The notes beneath the pieces are model-generated. The model worked only from the letters and a program-made list of their open reading frames with translations. It was not told the DNA's origin and did no database searches. The translations under genes were made by a program, and so were the position numbers. A stretch of DNA of 64,000 bases, from assembly GCA_027487555.1 (NCBI GenBank), contig JAIYDI010000037.1, positions 20,927 through 84,926 of the forward strand, written 5' to 3'. Origin of the DNA: Hyphomicrobiales bacterium. Lineage in GTDB: Bacteria; Pseudomonadota; Alphaproteobacteria; Rhizobiales; Devosiaceae. This document shows, one piece after another, positions 53,961 through 63,814 of this stretch. The stretch's first letter is position 1, and each line of letters opens with the position of its first letter.

Positions 53961-55577
53961 TCAGGCCTTCGCCGTCGACAGCAGCTTGCCGGCGAGCGCG
54001 TCGGCGATGAGCTTGCGGGTTTCCGGCACGCCATAGAGCGCGATGAACGAGCCGAAACGCGGGCCCTGATCGGCGCCGAGCAGCACCTGGTAGATGGCCC
54101 CGAACCAATCGCGCAGCGGATCGAACGCATGGGCATTGCCCACCGCGTAGACGATATCCTGCAGCTCCTTGGCCTCGAGCGTCTCCTTGCCTTCCAGTTG
54201 GGCAGCGAGATCGGCAAGCGCCGCCCGCTCCTTGTCGGTGGGCGCGCGGAAGCTCTTGGTCGGCAGAACCTCGTCCTGGAAATAGCGGACAGCATAGGAT
54301 GCGAGCCGGTCGAGCTCGGGGTTGGTCTTTGCCGTGACGCCGGGCAGGCGGCGGGTGAGGTAGCCCCACATCACCGATACGTCGTGGGCGTTGGACGCGG
54401 ACGCGAGGTTCAGCAGCAGGCCGAAACTGACCGGCATATCTAGCACCGGCACCTTGCCCGAATGGATATGGAAGGCCGGGTTTTCGAGCGCGGCGGCGGC
54501 ATCCTGGCCGTTATAGCTCGCGACATACTGGTAATATTCGTCGACGGCGCGCGGGATGACATCGAAGTAGAGCCGCTTCGCCACGCGCGGCTTCTGGAAC
54601 ATGTAGAGCGCGAGGCTTTCGGGCGAGGCATAGGTCAGCCACTCGTCGATGGTGAGGCCATTGCCCTTGCTCTTCGAGATCTTCTGGCCGATCTCGTCGA
54701 GGAACAGCTCATAGACATAGTGCTCGGGCGGGGTGCCGCCGAGCGTCGCGCAGATGGCGTCGTAGACGTGCTGGTTGGTCTGGTGGTCCTTGCCGAACAT
54801 CTCGAAATCGACGCCGAGCGCGTACCAGCGCATGCCGAAATCCGGCTTCCACTGCAGCTTGCAGTGCCCGCCGGTGACGGGCAGCGTCGTTTCGGTGCCA
54901 TCCTCGTCGTTGAAGGTGACGGTGCCGGCCTTGGCATCGACATGCTTCATCGGCACGTAGAGCACGCGGCCCGATTGCGGTGAAATCGGCAGGAAGGGCG
55001 AATAGGTCGCCTGTCGCTCGGCCCCGAGGGTCGGCAGCATGATGGCCATGATCTGGTCATAGCGCTCGGCGGCGCGCATCAGGGCCGCATCGAACTTGCC
55101 CGACTTGTAGTAATCGGTGGCGCTGGCGAACTCGTAGCTGAACCCGAAGGTATCGAGGAAACGGCGGAGCATGGCGTTGTTGTGGTGCCCGAAGCTCTCG
55201 TACTCGCCACCGAACGGGTCCGGCACCGCCGTCAGGGGCTTGTGCAGATGCGGCTCGAGGAACGACCGATCGGGCACGTTCTCGGGAATCTTCCGCATGC
55301 CATCCATGTCGTCGGAAAAGCAGAGGAGCCGCGTCGGGATCTCGTCACGCGTCAAGAGCCGGAAGGCGGTGCGCACCATGGTGGTGCGCGCCACTTCGCC
55401 GAAGGTGCCGATATGCGGCAGGCCCGAGGGGCCATAGCCGGTTTCGAACAGCACTTCGGAGAGTCCCAGCTTTTCCACCCGCTTCAGCAGTTTCCTTGCT
55501 TCCTCGAACGGCCAGGCGCGCGCCGACTGGGCGGCGTCAAAGAAAGCGGGGTCGAGTGGCGGCAAGGAGGCAGGCAC
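53961..55577 (-). CDS. lysK: Lysyl-tRNA synthetase, class I
   Basis: Charges tRNA-Lys. The 538 residues carry class I signatures HIGT at 55-58 ([15 protein letters not shown]) and KISKS at 299-303, and the sequence matches the archaeal-type LysRS1 that many alphaproteobacteria use in place of class II LysS. The C-terminal helical anticodon-binding domain (about 390-530) is complete. It stands alone on the minus strand. Confidence 0.95.
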   Translation of the reverse strand: MPASLPPLDPAFFDAAQSARAWPFEEARKLLKRVEKLGLSEVLFETGYGPSGLPHIGTFGEVARTTMVRTAFRLLTRDEIPTRLLCFSDDMDGMRKIPENVPDRSFLEPHLHKPLTAVPDPFGGEYESFGHHNNAMLRRFLDTFGFSYEFASATDYYKSGKFDAALMRAAERYDQIMAIMLPTLGAERQATYSPFLPISPQSGRVLYVPMKHVDAKAGTVTFNDEDGTETTLPVTGGHCKLQWKPDFGMRWYALGVDFEMFGKDHQTNQHVYDAICATLGGTPPEHYVYELFLDEIGQKISKSKGNGLTIDEWLTYASPESLALYMFQKPRVAKRLYFDVIPRAVDEYYQYVASYNGQDAAAALENPAFHIHSGKVPVLDMPVSFGLLLNLASASNAHDVSVMWGYLTRRLPGVTAKTNPELDRLASYAVRYFQDEVLPTKSFRAPTDKERAALADLAAQLEGKETLEAKELQDIVYAVGNAHAFDPLRDWFGAIYQVLLGADQGPRFGSFIALYGVPETRKLIADALAGKLLSTAKA

Positions 55578-55756
55578 CGGAATGGTCCTCGGGCTACTGG
55601 GTCAGGAAAGCGCTCACATGCACCAGTGCCACGGACCCGTCAATGCTGCCGAAGGGCATGCGGTCCGGCTGCGGCGGGCGGCGCGCTTGCCAAGGGCGGG
55701 GCGGCCCCTTAGGTATCGGGGCCAACATATCGCCAAACGATTGCCTGGAGTTCCCT

Positions 55757-56164
55757 ATGACCCTCAGCGTGCAGGATGCGCTCATCCACATCATGGTCGT
55801 CACCGCCTCTTCCGACGAGGGGATCTCGGATGCCGAGCTCAATGCCATCGAGGAACTGGTGCTGCGCAGCCCGGTCTTCGAGGGGTTCGATGTCGGCCGC
55901 CTGGTGGATGTGGCCAACCAGGCCGTGGATGCGACCAACACCGAGGGGCTCGACGGCGTGCTCGATGCCGCAATTGCCGCCATCCCGAAGCGGCTGCAGG
56001 ACACTGCCTATGCGCTCGCCGTGGAAGTCGCGGTTATCGACGTGCAATTGCCGCAGGTCGAATTGCGGCTGCTCGAGATGGTGCGCGACCGGCTCGATGT
56101 CGACAGCCTCGTCACAGCGGCCATCGAGGCGTCGGCGCGGGCGCGCATGCGGCATCTGCATTAG
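55757..56164 (+). CDS. TerB-like protein
   Basis: A 135-residue helical protein: SVQDALIHIMVVTASSDEGISDAELNAIEELVLRSPVFEGF, then a second repeat ending LPQVELRLLEMVRDRLDVD. The pattern of acidic DxxxxxxE positions in helical repeats matches the TerB/DjlA metal-binding fold. No other tellurite genes are near, so it is probably a housekeeping TerB-fold protein. TGGAG lies 6 bases before the ATG at 55757. Longer frames upstream are not supported. Confidence 0.82.
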   Translation: MTLSVQDALIHIMVVTASSDEGISDAELNAIEELVLRSPVFEGFDVGRLVDVANQAVDATNTEGLDGVLDAAIAAIPKRLQDTAYALAVEVAVIDVQLPQVELRLLEMVRDRLDVDSLVTAAIEASARARMRHLH

Positions 56165-56168
56165 GTCG

Positions 56169-56195
56169 TTTCACGTTTCGATTGAAACGTTGAAA
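56169..56195. terminator. Palindrome between converging genes
   Basis: ACGTTTC (56173-56179) and GAAACGT (56184-56190) form a 7-bp stem with loop GATT, flanked by a further TTTC/GAAA. It lies 5 bases after the TerB stop and 74 bases before the converging binding protein stop, so a bidirectional terminator is possible. No T tract is present, and an operator is an alternative. Confidence 0.4.
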
Positions 56196-56268
56196 TGGCC
56201 TAAGTCTCTGTCTGTTGCGCTTTCGAGCGGGAAAAGCCATGCAACTTTTCCTGAGAGCTCTCCCCGCT

Positions 56269-57099
56269 TCAATAGAAGCTGATGGGGAACCAGCGCAGGT
56301 ACAGCTCGTCATAGACGCCCGAGCGCTTGAGGCGGCTCAGCGCATAGTCGATCGCCTGGCGCACCGTATCGCGACCGGGTGCGATGGCGATCGACAGGCC
56401 CTCGCCGAACAGGTCGGGCCGAAAATACGGCTCACCGGCGAAATCGCAGCAGTCGGGATGGGCGTTGAGCCAGAACGCGGCGCGCAGGCCATCGCCGAAA
56501 TAGAGGTCCGCCTTGCCCGCCGCCAGCGCTTCGAGCGCAGCGGGCTCGTCGGCAAACTCTATCGCCCTGACGCCAGGTATGTAGCGGCGGAGGAACTCCG
56601 CATGCGCCGAGCCCGTCCGGACCGCGACGGCGCGGCCTGCCAGCCCTGTGGCGTCAAAATCGGCGGCGACTGTCCTGGATGCAACGAAGCGGCCGGGCAG
56701 CATCAGATAGATCGATGAGAAGTCGAAGAGCGCGCCGTTGTCCGGGCTGACCGCGAGCCCGGCGATCAGCGCATCGCCCTGGTTGTCGCCCAGCGCCTTG
56801 GCCGCCTGGTCCCACGGCCAGGCCTGCACGGTGCAGCCTATGTCGAGATCGGCGCAGATGGCGCGCGCCAGATCCACATTGAAGCCGACGAGTTCGCCCT
56901 TTTCGTCGCGGTAGTTGAAGGGCGGAAAATCTGCCGTGGTGAGAAAGCGGATCGCCGGCACCGCGGTCAGGTCCGGCACGATTTCGCGCGCTGTCGGATC
57001 GCCATGATAGGGCAGCGCCTGCCCCAGACCCAACGACGGGGCGAGGGCGACAAGACCGGCAAGGATCAGCCCGGCGAGGCTTTGGCGAAGGGCGTGCAT
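56269..57099 (-). CDS. Periplasmic amino-acid-type binding protein (SBP_bac_3)
   Basis: A 276-residue secreted receptor. The signal peptide (MHALRQSLAGLILAGLVALAPSLGLGQA) precedes RFLTTADFPPFNYRDEKGELVGFNVDLARAICADLDIGC, the usual amino acid binding opening. VRTGSAHAEFLRRYIPG and ALSRLKRSGVYDELYLRWF follow. There are no permease or ATPase genes nearby, so it is an orphan receptor or works with a remote transporter. ATG 57099 was chosen because the frame upstream to 57267 overlaps the glycosyltransferase start and carries no signal. Confidence 0.87.
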   Translation of the reverse strand: MHALRQSLAGLILAGLVALAPSLGLGQALPYHGDPTAREIVPDLTAVPAIRFLTTADFPPFNYRDEKGELVGFNVDLARAICADLDIGCTVQAWPWDQAAKALGDNQGDALIAGLAVSPDNGALFDFSSIYLMLPGRFVASRTVAADFDATGLAGRAVAVRTGSAHAEFLRRYIPGVRAIEFADEPAALEALAAGKADLYFGDGLRAAFWLNAHPDCCDFAGEPYFRPDLFGEGLSIAIAPGRDTVRQAIDYALSRLKRSGVYDELYLRWFPISFY

Positions 57100-57191
57100 G
57101 AGTTGGGTTATGGCGCAATTCGCCGCCGATGGCGAGAGCCGGCCCCGTTGCTTCCCCGGTCTGTGCCAGGTCGTTCCGTTCGGCGCCGCTG

Positions 57192-57258
57192 TTGACCGGT
57201 GCAAGTATTTCTGCGCATATACCTTCGTTAAATTGTAATAATTCTGTTTCAGAAACAG
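57192..57258 (+). promoter_or_regulatory. Promoter and candidate operator of the glycosyltransferase gene
   Basis: TTGACC (57192-57197) and CATATA (57216-57221) are 18 bases apart. Downstream, CTGTTTC A GAAACAG (57244-57258) is a perfect 15-base inverted repeat ending 7 bases before the ATG, where a bound protein would block transcription or translation. The whole segment is AT-rich against the background. Confidence 0.55.
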
Positions 57259-57265
57259 AAGGCAC

Positions 57266-59086
57266 ATGAGTCAAGATCTGCTGCTCATGTCTGCGATATT
57301 GCGCGGCGGTGATATCAACAAACACGCCAATCTAATGGACGAAGATGGTGCTGATGATGGTGATGTCGATCTGATCCATCGTCTCACCTGGATTTCGGGT
57401 CTCGGTGAAACGGAAGTCATGGCGCGGGCTGCGCAGTGGGCGAGTCTCGCGTTCGTGCCCGAGATGCCGGCATTGCAGCGCAATGATGTTGATGTTTCAG
57501 AAGTGGAGCAGGCCGCGTCCTGCCGGGCATTGGTCGCGCCGCTGGGCGGGCGTGATGTGTTCTTCGTGGCGCCGCGGTTCAGCGAGGTCATTGCCCTGCG
57601 CGAACTCACCTGGCGCGATCCCGGCCTGGCGCGGCACTTCTGCGTCGTGCCCCGCCGCAGCCTGACCGCGCAGCTCGTCGCCGTCATGGAGGAGCGTTTC
57701 GCGGCCGAGGCGCGCGGCCGTTTGCGGGATCGCTGGCCGATGGCGAGCGCTGCGGGTGAACTTCGCTTTGGCATGAGGCTCGGCTTCGCGCTGCTGATGC
57801 TGGCGATCGTCGCCGCCTTCGGCCTTGCGCCGCTGCTCGACCGTACCCTGCTGATGCCCGTCGCGAGCCTGCTGCTCGTGGTGCCGGGCGCGATGCGGCT
57901 CGCCGCCGCCCTGTCGCGCCCTGCCGCTGCGGCGCCGAATCCGGCCACTGGTCCGCAGACACTGCCGATCTACAGCGTGCTCGTGCCACTGCGCGACGAG
58001 GCGCACATGGTCTCTACGCTCGCCGCTGCACTCAGGCAACTCGACTATCCACCGGACCGGCTCGACATCATCTTTGCAGTTGAGGCCGACAGCGCCGAAA
58101 CGCTCGGCGCGGTCCGGGCGGAACTGAGCGATCCGCGTTTCCGGCTGGTGCCGATCCCACCTGGCAGCCCGCGTACCAAGCCCAAGGCCATGAACTTCGT
58201 GCTGCCGCTCGCCCGTGGCGCCTATCTCGCCGTCTATGATGCCGAGGATGTGCCCGACCCGCAGCAATTGCGCCGCGCGGCCGAGCGGTTTGCCGCCGAG
58301 CCCGGCATCGATTGCCTGCAAGCCGAACTGGTGGTCGACAATGCTGCCGAAAACCCGCTGACGGCGCTGTTTGCGGGCGAATATGCCGGACAGTTCGGCC
58401 TCATGCTGCCGCTGCTGGCCCGGTTGAACCTGCCAATGCCGCTCGGTGGCACGTCGAACCATTTCCGGGTCGCCGCGCTCAAGGAGGTGGGCGGCTGGGA
58501 TGCCTACAACGTCACCGAGGATGCCGATCTCGGGGTGCGCTTCGCCCGCCTGCGTTATCGCACGGCAACCCTGCCGAGCCGCACGCTGGAGGAGGCACCG
58601 CACCGGCTCGGTCCCTGGCTGAGGCAACGCACGCGCTGGATGAAGGGCTGGATGCAGACGCTGATCGTCCACAACCGCCACCCGCGCGGATTTCGCCGCG
58701 ATATCGGCTGGCGCGGCTTCATCGCCTTCCAGATCTATGTGGGGAGCCTGATCCTTTCGGGGCCGCTCCATGTGGTGTTTCTGGCCGTGCTCGGGCTCTC
58801 GGTACTGGGGCGCGGGGCGGGACACCCCGACCTGTCGGATGCGATCGTGTGCCTTGCGCTGGCGGTGGGCTATGGCGGCCCGCTCCTGCTCGCGCTTGCC
58901 GGGCTCGAACGGCTCGGCCGGCGCGACCTTTTCGCCGCCCAGTTGCTGTTGCCATTCTACTGGCTTCTGCATGCGCTCGCCGCAGGGCTGGCGCTGATCG
59001 ACCTCGTGCGGCGCCCGTATTTCTGGGCGAAGACCACCCATGGCGCCGGGCGTCCGACACCGCGCGACAGCGCCGTCGATCAGTAG
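57266..59086 (+). CDS. Family 2 membrane glycosyltransferase
   Basis: A 606-residue inner membrane enzyme that transfers sugar to a growing polysaccharide. The N-terminal domain of about 150 residues is cytosolic. Two helices (about 170-215) precede the GT-A domain: [17 protein letters not shown], the metal motif in YDAEDVPDP at about 323-331, TEDADLG near 417 and QRTRWMKGW near 453. Several helices close the protein. The QxxRW motif points to a processive synthase-like enzyme. The product is unknown and no other polysaccharide genes are adjacent. Its stop overlaps the end of dadA by seven bases, tail to tail. Confidence 0.88.
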   Translation: MSQDLLLMSAILRGGDINKHANLMDEDGADDGDVDLIHRLTWISGLGETEVMARAAQWASLAFVPEMPALQRNDVDVSEVEQAASCRALVAPLGGRDVFFVAPRFSEVIALRELTWRDPGLARHFCVVPRRSLTAQLVAVMEERFAAEARGRLRDRWPMASAAGELRFGMRLGFALLMLAIVAAFGLAPLLDRTLLMPVASLLLVVPGAMRLAAALSRPAAAAPNPATGPQTLPIYSVLVPLRDEAHMVSTLAAALRQLDYPPDRLDIIFAVEADSAETLGAVRAELSDPRFRLVPIPPGSPRTKPKAMNFVLPLARGAYLAVYDAEDVPDPQQLRRAAERFAAEPGIDCLQAELVVDNAAENPLTALFAGEYAGQFGLMLPLLARLNLPMPLGGTSNHFRVAALKEVGGWDAYNVTEDADLGVRFARLRYRTATLPSRTLEEAPHRLGPWLRQRTRWMKGWMQTLIVHNRHPRGFRRDIGWRGFIAFQIYVGSLILSGPLHVVFLAVLGLSVLGRGAGHPDLSDAIVCLALAVGYGGPLLLALAGLERLGRRDLFAAQLLLPFYWLLHALAAGLALIDLVRRPYFWAKTTHGAGRPTPRDSAVDQ

Positions 59087-60330
59087 CGGGACAGCCCCAG
59101 GTCGGAGACGTCGATATCGGGTGACTTGCCGGAGATGATGTCGGCCATCACCTGGCCCGAGCCCGCCGCCATGGTCCAGCCGAGCGTGCCGTGGCCGGTA
59201 TTGAGGTAGAAGTTGCGATATCTGGTTGGCCCGATCACCGGCGTGCCGTCCGGCGTCATCGGCCTGAGCCCGCACCAGAACGTGGCGCGGGAAAGGTCGC
59301 CCGCCTCGGGGAAGAGATCGCGCAGCGAGCGTTCCAGCGGGCCACGGCGATGCGGGCGGAGCGTCGTGTCCCAGCCGGCAATCTCGGCGGTGCCGCCGAT
59401 GCGGATGCGATCGTCGAAGCGGGTGGTTGCCACCTTGTAGGTTTCGTCCATCACGGTCGAGACTGGCGCCACTGCGTCATTGGTGATGGGCACGGTGAGC
59501 GAATAGCCCTTGATGGGATAGACGGGGAGGCGAATGCCCAGAGACTTCACCAGTCCCGGCATGTAGCTGCCGAGTGCGCCGACGATGATATCTGCCGTCT
59601 CGCTGCCCTTGTCTGTGATGATGGCGGTGATCCGGTCGCCCTCGGCTTCAAGGCCCAGTATGGCGGTGTTGTAGCGGAAGATCACGCCGTTGGCGGCAGC
59701 AAGCGTCGCCAGCGCCTCGGTGAACTTCTGGCAGTCGCCGGTATCGTCGTTGGGAAGCCGCAGGGCGCCAACAAATGGCACCTTAGCGGCGGCAAGTCCC
59801 GGCTCGGCGGCGATGCAGCCCGCGGGATCGAGCACCTCGAAGGGTACGCCATACTGCTTCAGCACCTCGACATCACCGCAGATATGGTCGAGTTGCGACT
59901 GGTAGCGGAAGAGCTGCAGCGTGCCCTGCTCGCGGCCCTCATAGGCAATAGCTGTCGCGGCGCGCAGGTCGATCATCTTGTCGCGCGAATACTCGGCGAT
60001 GCGCACCATGCGCGACTTGTTGATGGAGTAGGCGCGGGATGTGCAGTTGGCGAGCAGCCCGAGGCCCCACACCCACATGCGCGGATCGAGCATGGGGCGA
60101 ATGACCAGCGGGCCATCCTCCATCAGCAACCACTTGATGGCCTTGATGGGGATGCCGGGGCCAGCCCAGGGCGAGGCATAGCCATAGCTCAGTTCGCCGG
60201 CATTGCCGAAGCTGGTCTCGAGCGCCGGACCGGGCTGCCGGTCGATGACCGTGACCTCGTGGCCGGCAAGTGAGAGATAGTAGGCCGTGGCGACGCCGAT
60301 GACGCCGCTTCCAAGAATAGTGACGCGCAT
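59080..60330 (-). CDS. dadA: D-amino acid dehydrogenase small subunit
   Basis: FAD-dependent enzyme that oxidises D-amino acids to keto acids, feeding electrons to the respiratory chain at the inner membrane. Of its 416 residues, [26 protein letters not shown] (7-32) is the FAD-binding fold; [17 protein letters not shown] and the C-terminal [35 protein letters not shown] are DadA hallmarks. No racemase gene (dadX) is adjacent. Confidence 0.92.
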   Translation of the reverse strand: MRVTILGSGVIGVATAYYLSLAGHEVTVIDRQPGPALETSFGNAGELSYGYASPWAGPGIPIKAIKWLLMEDGPLVIRPMLDPRMWVWGLGLLANCTSRAYSINKSRMVRIAEYSRDKMIDLRAATAIAYEGREQGTLQLFRYQSQLDHICGDVEVLKQYGVPFEVLDPAGCIAAEPGLAAAKVPFVGALRLPNDDTGDCQKFTEALATLAAANGVIFRYNTAILGLEAEGDRITAIITDKGSETADIIVGALGSYMPGLVKSLGIRLPVYPIKGYSLTVPITNDAVAPVSTVMDETYKVATTRFDDRIRIGGTAEIAGWDTTLRPHRRGPLERSLRDLFPEAGDLSRATFWCGLRPMTPDGTPVIGPTRYRNFYLNTGHGTLGWTMAAGSGQVMADIISGKSPDIDVSDLGLSRY

Positions 60331-60502
60331 TCCTCATTCTGTGACGCCCGCCCTGCGAAGGCAAGGGCTTGGCTGTGCATGGCAGGTTGGCAGAAGTGCA
60401 TGGTGCGTAACCCAGTGTGGCACGGCTTCGATCTCGACAAATCCATGCAAGTTATGCACAAGACAGCGGCTCGGCAGTGGACGCTGTGCGGGGAGTTTGC
60501 GC

Positions 60503-61933
60503 TTGAGACTGCTCACCTTATTGCTGGGTCTTGCCGTAGCAGGGTTGCTCATCGTCCTGCCGCAGCAGTTCAACGTGAATATCCTGCCGGCCTTCGTGAA
60601 GCTCTGGCCCAATACCGAGGGCCAGCGGCAGCTCGCCAACATCATTTTCCTCGCGGTGCCCGCAGCGGCGGTGCTTGGCGGCCTGCTTGGACTTTTCGTG
60701 CCTGGCATCGCGGCGCTGCTGCTGCTGCTCGCCGGGCTCGGCTGGTTCGGTATCCTGCTCAGCATTCCCGGTGGGTTCACTCTGATGGGGGCGGCTCCGG
60801 GTGCCGTGGCCGTACTCGGCGCGGTCACCGCTTATGTCGCCGCCGAGCTGGCTGCGAGCCGCCGCCGCGATGAGCTGCGCGACGAGCGTGCGACGCGCCG
60901 CGGCAGGCGCCTGCGCGATATCGACGAGGACGCGGACGAAGACGACTACGAAGACCTGCCGCGGCAGGGTGAGCCAGCCCTGAAAGGGGCGGCGCGCGTG
61001 GAGCCTGTTGCGGAGCGCAGCACACGCCCGCAGCGGCCGCGCTATGATATTCCGCTGACCCTCGAGGATACGGCGCACAATCAGGATGACGAGATCGATG
61101 TCGTTCCGCCGCGTCGGGGACCGGTGGAGCCACAGGTCTTGCCCAAGGCCGCGCCGCGCGGCAGCGCCGCGGCGCAACGTCGCGGTTCGGGTCGTCAAGC
61201 GGCCCGCGTGGCCGAGCGCGAGCAATCGGTCAGCGAACGCGATGCCTATGACGCGGACTACGACGAGTACGGCCGGCCGCGTCCACGCCCGTCTTTCCCA
61301 TGGGCTGCCGTGGTTGGCGGGGTCGTTCTGGTGGTGATCGGGCTTGCGGCGGGCTGGCTCTATCTTGAGCCGCAGCAGGGAGCCGGCACCGAGGCGACGG
61401 TCGTTTCAACGGGCGGGGCCACTGCGACAGCGGGTACCACCGGCGGGGCCGCGCTCAGCACTGTCGCTACCGGGACGACCTTTGCCGATCCCTTCGCGTA
61501 TTGCCTTGCGGTCGGTACCATCGACTATGTCGATGGCCGCTATACCGGCACCATGGTGACGCCGGAGATCGCGCAGGCGCTGCGCATGCCGATCGATTCG
61601 AGTCGCGACCGCGTGGTGTGGCGCTGCGTCGGCGGCGAGGTGCTCGGCTGCTCGTCCTTCGCGTGGCCGCGCTGCGGCATCGTGCCGACGGCAAAGGAAC
61701 TGGTGGAGTTCTGCCGCCTGTTCCCGGAGGTGCCGAGGCTGATCGCGCCGCAGGGGCCGTGGTCGTGCGTGGCCGGCAAGCCGAAGCTGCCGGATGATGC
61801 CACCTGGCCGGTCGATGCCCGCGGCTTCGCGGTGGGCGCGTGGATCAATATCAGTGCTTCGAGCAAGGCTCCCGCTGCCTCGCCCATCACCAATGCGCCG
61901 GTAACTGCCGACGGCACCACAGTGCTGCAGTAG
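60503..61933 (+). CDS. Multi-domain membrane protein with six-cysteine C-terminal domain, unknown function
   Basis: A 476-residue protein. Three N-terminal membrane helices (about 1-20, 48-72, 76-112) are followed by a strongly charged Arg/Asp/Glu-rich cytosolic linker (about 115-260), a fourth helix (about 266-286) and a Thr/Gly-rich stalk. The domain from about 328 has six cysteines in YCLAVG, WRCVGG, LGCSSF, PRCGIV, EFCRLF and WSCVAG, probably paired as disulfides in the periplasm. The TTG start at 60503 was chosen for GGGGAG 7 bases upstream; the longer frame to 60287 overlaps dadA. No family recognised. Confidence 0.65.
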   Translation: MRLLTLLLGLAVAGLLIVLPQQFNVNILPAFVKLWPNTEGQRQLANIIFLAVPAAAVLGGLLGLFVPGIAALLLLLAGLGWFGILLSIPGGFTLMGAAPGAVAVLGAVTAYVAAELAASRRRDELRDERATRRGRRLRDIDEDADEDDYEDLPRQGEPALKGAARVEPVAERSTRPQRPRYDIPLTLEDTAHNQDDEIDVVPPRRGPVEPQVLPKAAPRGSAAAQRRGSGRQAARVAEREQSVSERDAYDADYDEYGRPRPRPSFPWAAVVGGVVLVVIGLAAGWLYLEPQQGAGTEATVVSTGGATATAGTTGGAALSTVATGTTFADPFAYCLAVGTIDYVDGRYTGTMVTPEIAQALRMPIDSSRDRVVWRCVGGEVLGCSSFAWPRCGIVPTAKELVEFCRLFPEVPRLIAPQGPWSCVAGKPKLPDDATWPVDARGFAVGAWINISASSKAPAASPITNAPVTADGTTVLQ

Positions 61934-62116
61934 GCTCACGCCGCGTGCCATCGCCGCCGTGTCTGCGTCGCGGCCATGCGCTTGTGCCGAGCCCGAACGT
62001 GGCCCTTCCGGCCCCGCCGGGCTCCGCAGGGGCAGTTTCCAGAATCTGGCGCATTTGGTCTAGCTTGGTTCGATGAGCCACGTGTACCAGCAACAGGCGA
62101 GCGAGGCAGGCAAGGG

Positions 62117-62722
62117 ATGGCGGCACAACAGAAGCGATCCAAAGAGCGCCTCGACGCAATCCTTGCGGCGGCTTTGCGGTGTTTTCGCAGGGAGGGGTTT
62201 CATGGGGCCAGCATCTCCCGCATTTGCGCGGAGGCCGGCATCAGCCCGGGCCACCTCTACCACTACTTCGACAGCAAGGAGGCGATAGTCGAGGCGATCG
62301 TGCAGGGCGACCGCGAGCGGATTCGCGGGATGCTCGACCAGCTTGCCACCGCCCCGGACCCCGTCGAAGCGCTGATGCGGGCCATCCTGACGCCAAGTCT
62401 CGAGCAGAGGTTGCAGATCGACGGCGTTCTGACGCTCGAAATCTATGCCGAGGCGGCAAGGAACCCCCGGATCGCCGCGATTGTGAACGATTTCAACGCC
62501 CACGCGCAGGCATCTGTCGCAAACCTTCTGGCTGCTTTGCAGCGTGACGGAACAGTAGACCCAGACGCTCAACCGGACCGTGTTGCAAGCTTCCTGATCT
62601 CGGTGGCCGAGGGCCTGATGCTGCGCGAAGCCGTCGACCCATTGCATCGGCCAGACCATGTGGCTCCCTACTTGAGAAAACTGCTCCGCACCATTCTCGT
62701 CGACCCGCCCCGCAAAAAATAG
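62117..62722 (+). CDS. TetR family transcriptional regulator
   Basis: A 201-residue regulator. The TetR helix-turn-helix is clear: LDAILAAALRCFRREGFHGASISRICAEAGISPGHLYHYFDSKEAIVEAIV (about 12-62). The C-terminal domain (LEIYAEAARNPRIAAIV) resembles the BetI/AcrR-type C-terminal fold. ATG 62117 has CAAGGG and GGCAGG just upstream. It lies 96 bases upstream of a transporter gene that carries an operator-like site, so it probably regulates that gene. Confidence 0.87.
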   Translation: MAAQQKRSKERLDAILAAALRCFRREGFHGASISRICAEAGISPGHLYHYFDSKEAIVEAIVQGDRERIRGMLDQLATAPDPVEALMRAILTPSLEQRLQIDGVLTLEIYAEAARNPRIAAIVNDFNAHAQASVANLLAALQRDGTVDPDAQPDRVASFLISVAEGLMLREAVDPLHRPDHVAPYLRKLLRTILVDPPRKK

Positions 62723-62742
62723 AGTGATCAATCTAGTTTCCT

Positions 62743-62784
62743 TTGACAGGTCGCAGTTGATCGCATTATAGAGCGTTCACTCGA
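62743..62784 (+). promoter_or_regulatory. Strong promoter with candidate TetR operator ahead of the GAP-like transporter
   Basis: TTGACA (62743-62748) and TTATAG (62766-62771) are 17 bases apart, the closest match to the sigma-70 consensus in the window. TAGAGCG - TT - CACTCGA (62769-62784) is an imperfect inverted repeat over the -10 and start region, a classic place for a TetR repressor. Confidence 0.65.
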
Positions 62785-62818
62785 GTTTTGGGTCAGGCGC
62801 AAGCCCATGGGAGGAGGC

Positions 62819-63484
62819 ATGACGTCCGCACTCGCATTCCTGGGGCTCGCCCTCACTGATGCCATGAACCCCTTCACGGTGGCCTCGTTGGCGGTGCTGC
62901 TGACCTTGAACCGCCCCCACGCACGCGGCGCGATCTTTGTCGGGGTCACGTTTGCGGTCTATCTGGTGTTTGCCGTTCTGCTGGCTGAAGGCTTTACCGC
63001 TGCGGTGACAGCGGTGTTGCCCATGCTGCCAGTCTGGGCGCCTGCCGCGCTACTGTTCGGGTTTGCCCTGCTGTGCATCGGTTTCGCGATCCACCTGTGG
63101 CTCAAGACGGGGGCAAACGAAACGGGGGTGTCCCTGGCAGCAGCCCTGACCCTACCCGGCACGGCTGTATTTGCCATCGCAAGCACGCTGACGGACGCGC
63201 CGACTGCGGTGCCCCTGTTCGCGGCGGTGGCACAGCTTCCACAGGTGGCGGAAGGCCGGGTCAGCCAATACCTGTGGCTTGTCGCGTACACGGTAATCTA
63301 TGTGGCGCCGCTGCTGTTGCTCCTGGGATTGCGCCGGACGTTGGGCTCCGGGGCGGATGCGGCGCTCACCCGGGTCGCGGCCGCAGTGAACTGGTCCTTC
63401 AAGCGCCTTTTGCCCCCGGTGCTGGTTCTGGCGGGCGCGGTTGCAGGGTGGATAGCTGCCGGGCGTCTGCTGACCGCAGGATGA
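62819..63484 (+). CDS. GAP-like six-helix membrane transporter
   Basis: A 221-residue inner membrane protein with about six helices. FLGLALTDAMNPFTVASLAVLLTLNRP at the start and STLTDAPTAVPLFAAVAQL mark the LysE-related GAP/Sap group, whose members export lipids or amino-acid-like compounds; the substrate is unknown. ATG 62819 is preferred because GGGAGG lies just upstream; ATG 62807 is possible. It follows a TetR gene and a strong promoter, which suggests inducible export. Confidence 0.7.
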   Translation: MTSALAFLGLALTDAMNPFTVASLAVLLTLNRPHARGAIFVGVTFAVYLVFAVLLAEGFTAAVTAVLPMLPVWAPAALLFGFALLCIGFAIHLWLKTGANETGVSLAAALTLPGTAVFAIASTLTDAPTAVPLFAAVAQLPQVAEGRVSQYLWLVAYTVIYVAPLLLLLGLRRTLGSGADAALTRVAAAVNWSFKRLLPPVLVLAGAVAGWIAAGRLLTAG

Positions 63485-63630
63485 CCTCTGCGCGACCTTT
63501 ACACCTCGGGACCGCTTGGTCTCCACCTGCCGCCTCGCGGCCGCTGAACACGAACAGCTGGCAGCCTGCTGCACAGGCGCGCGCTAGCGTCGGCGGTTCT
63601 TTTGGCGGCAAGAATCTGAAAGCGGGAGTT

Positions 63631-63704
63631 TGGAGCGGGTGAAGGGAATCGAACCCTCGTCGTAAGCTTGGGAAGCTTCTGCTCTACCATTGAGCTACAC
63701 CCGC
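63631..63704 (-). tRNA. tRNA-Gly, anticodon CCC
   Basis: A 74-base cloverleaf with encoded CCA. The acceptor stem GCGGGTG (63704-63698) pairs with CACCCGC (63641-63635), and the D arm is GCTC-AATGGTA-GAGC. The anticodon arm is GAAGC-TTCCCAA-GCTTA, giving anticodon CCC, and the T arm is GAGGG-TTCGATT-CCCTT. It resembles E. coli glyU. One G-A mismatch closes the anticodon stem. It reads GGG codons. Confidence 0.95.
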
Positions 63705-63814
63705 AATGGGCCTCTATCTGCCCAAGTTGCAGCCGGGCGTCAAGCGGGGGAAGAAGTGCTGTCGGCAGCCAAGGCCCCCTGCGAAGGTGATCGCTGCGTT
63801 CACGACAGTGTGGC

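Noticed and set aside
55757..56164. TerB-like protein as evidence for a tellurite resistance operon
   Set aside because: No terA, terC, terD, terE or terZ genes are nearby; solitary TerB-fold proteins are common.
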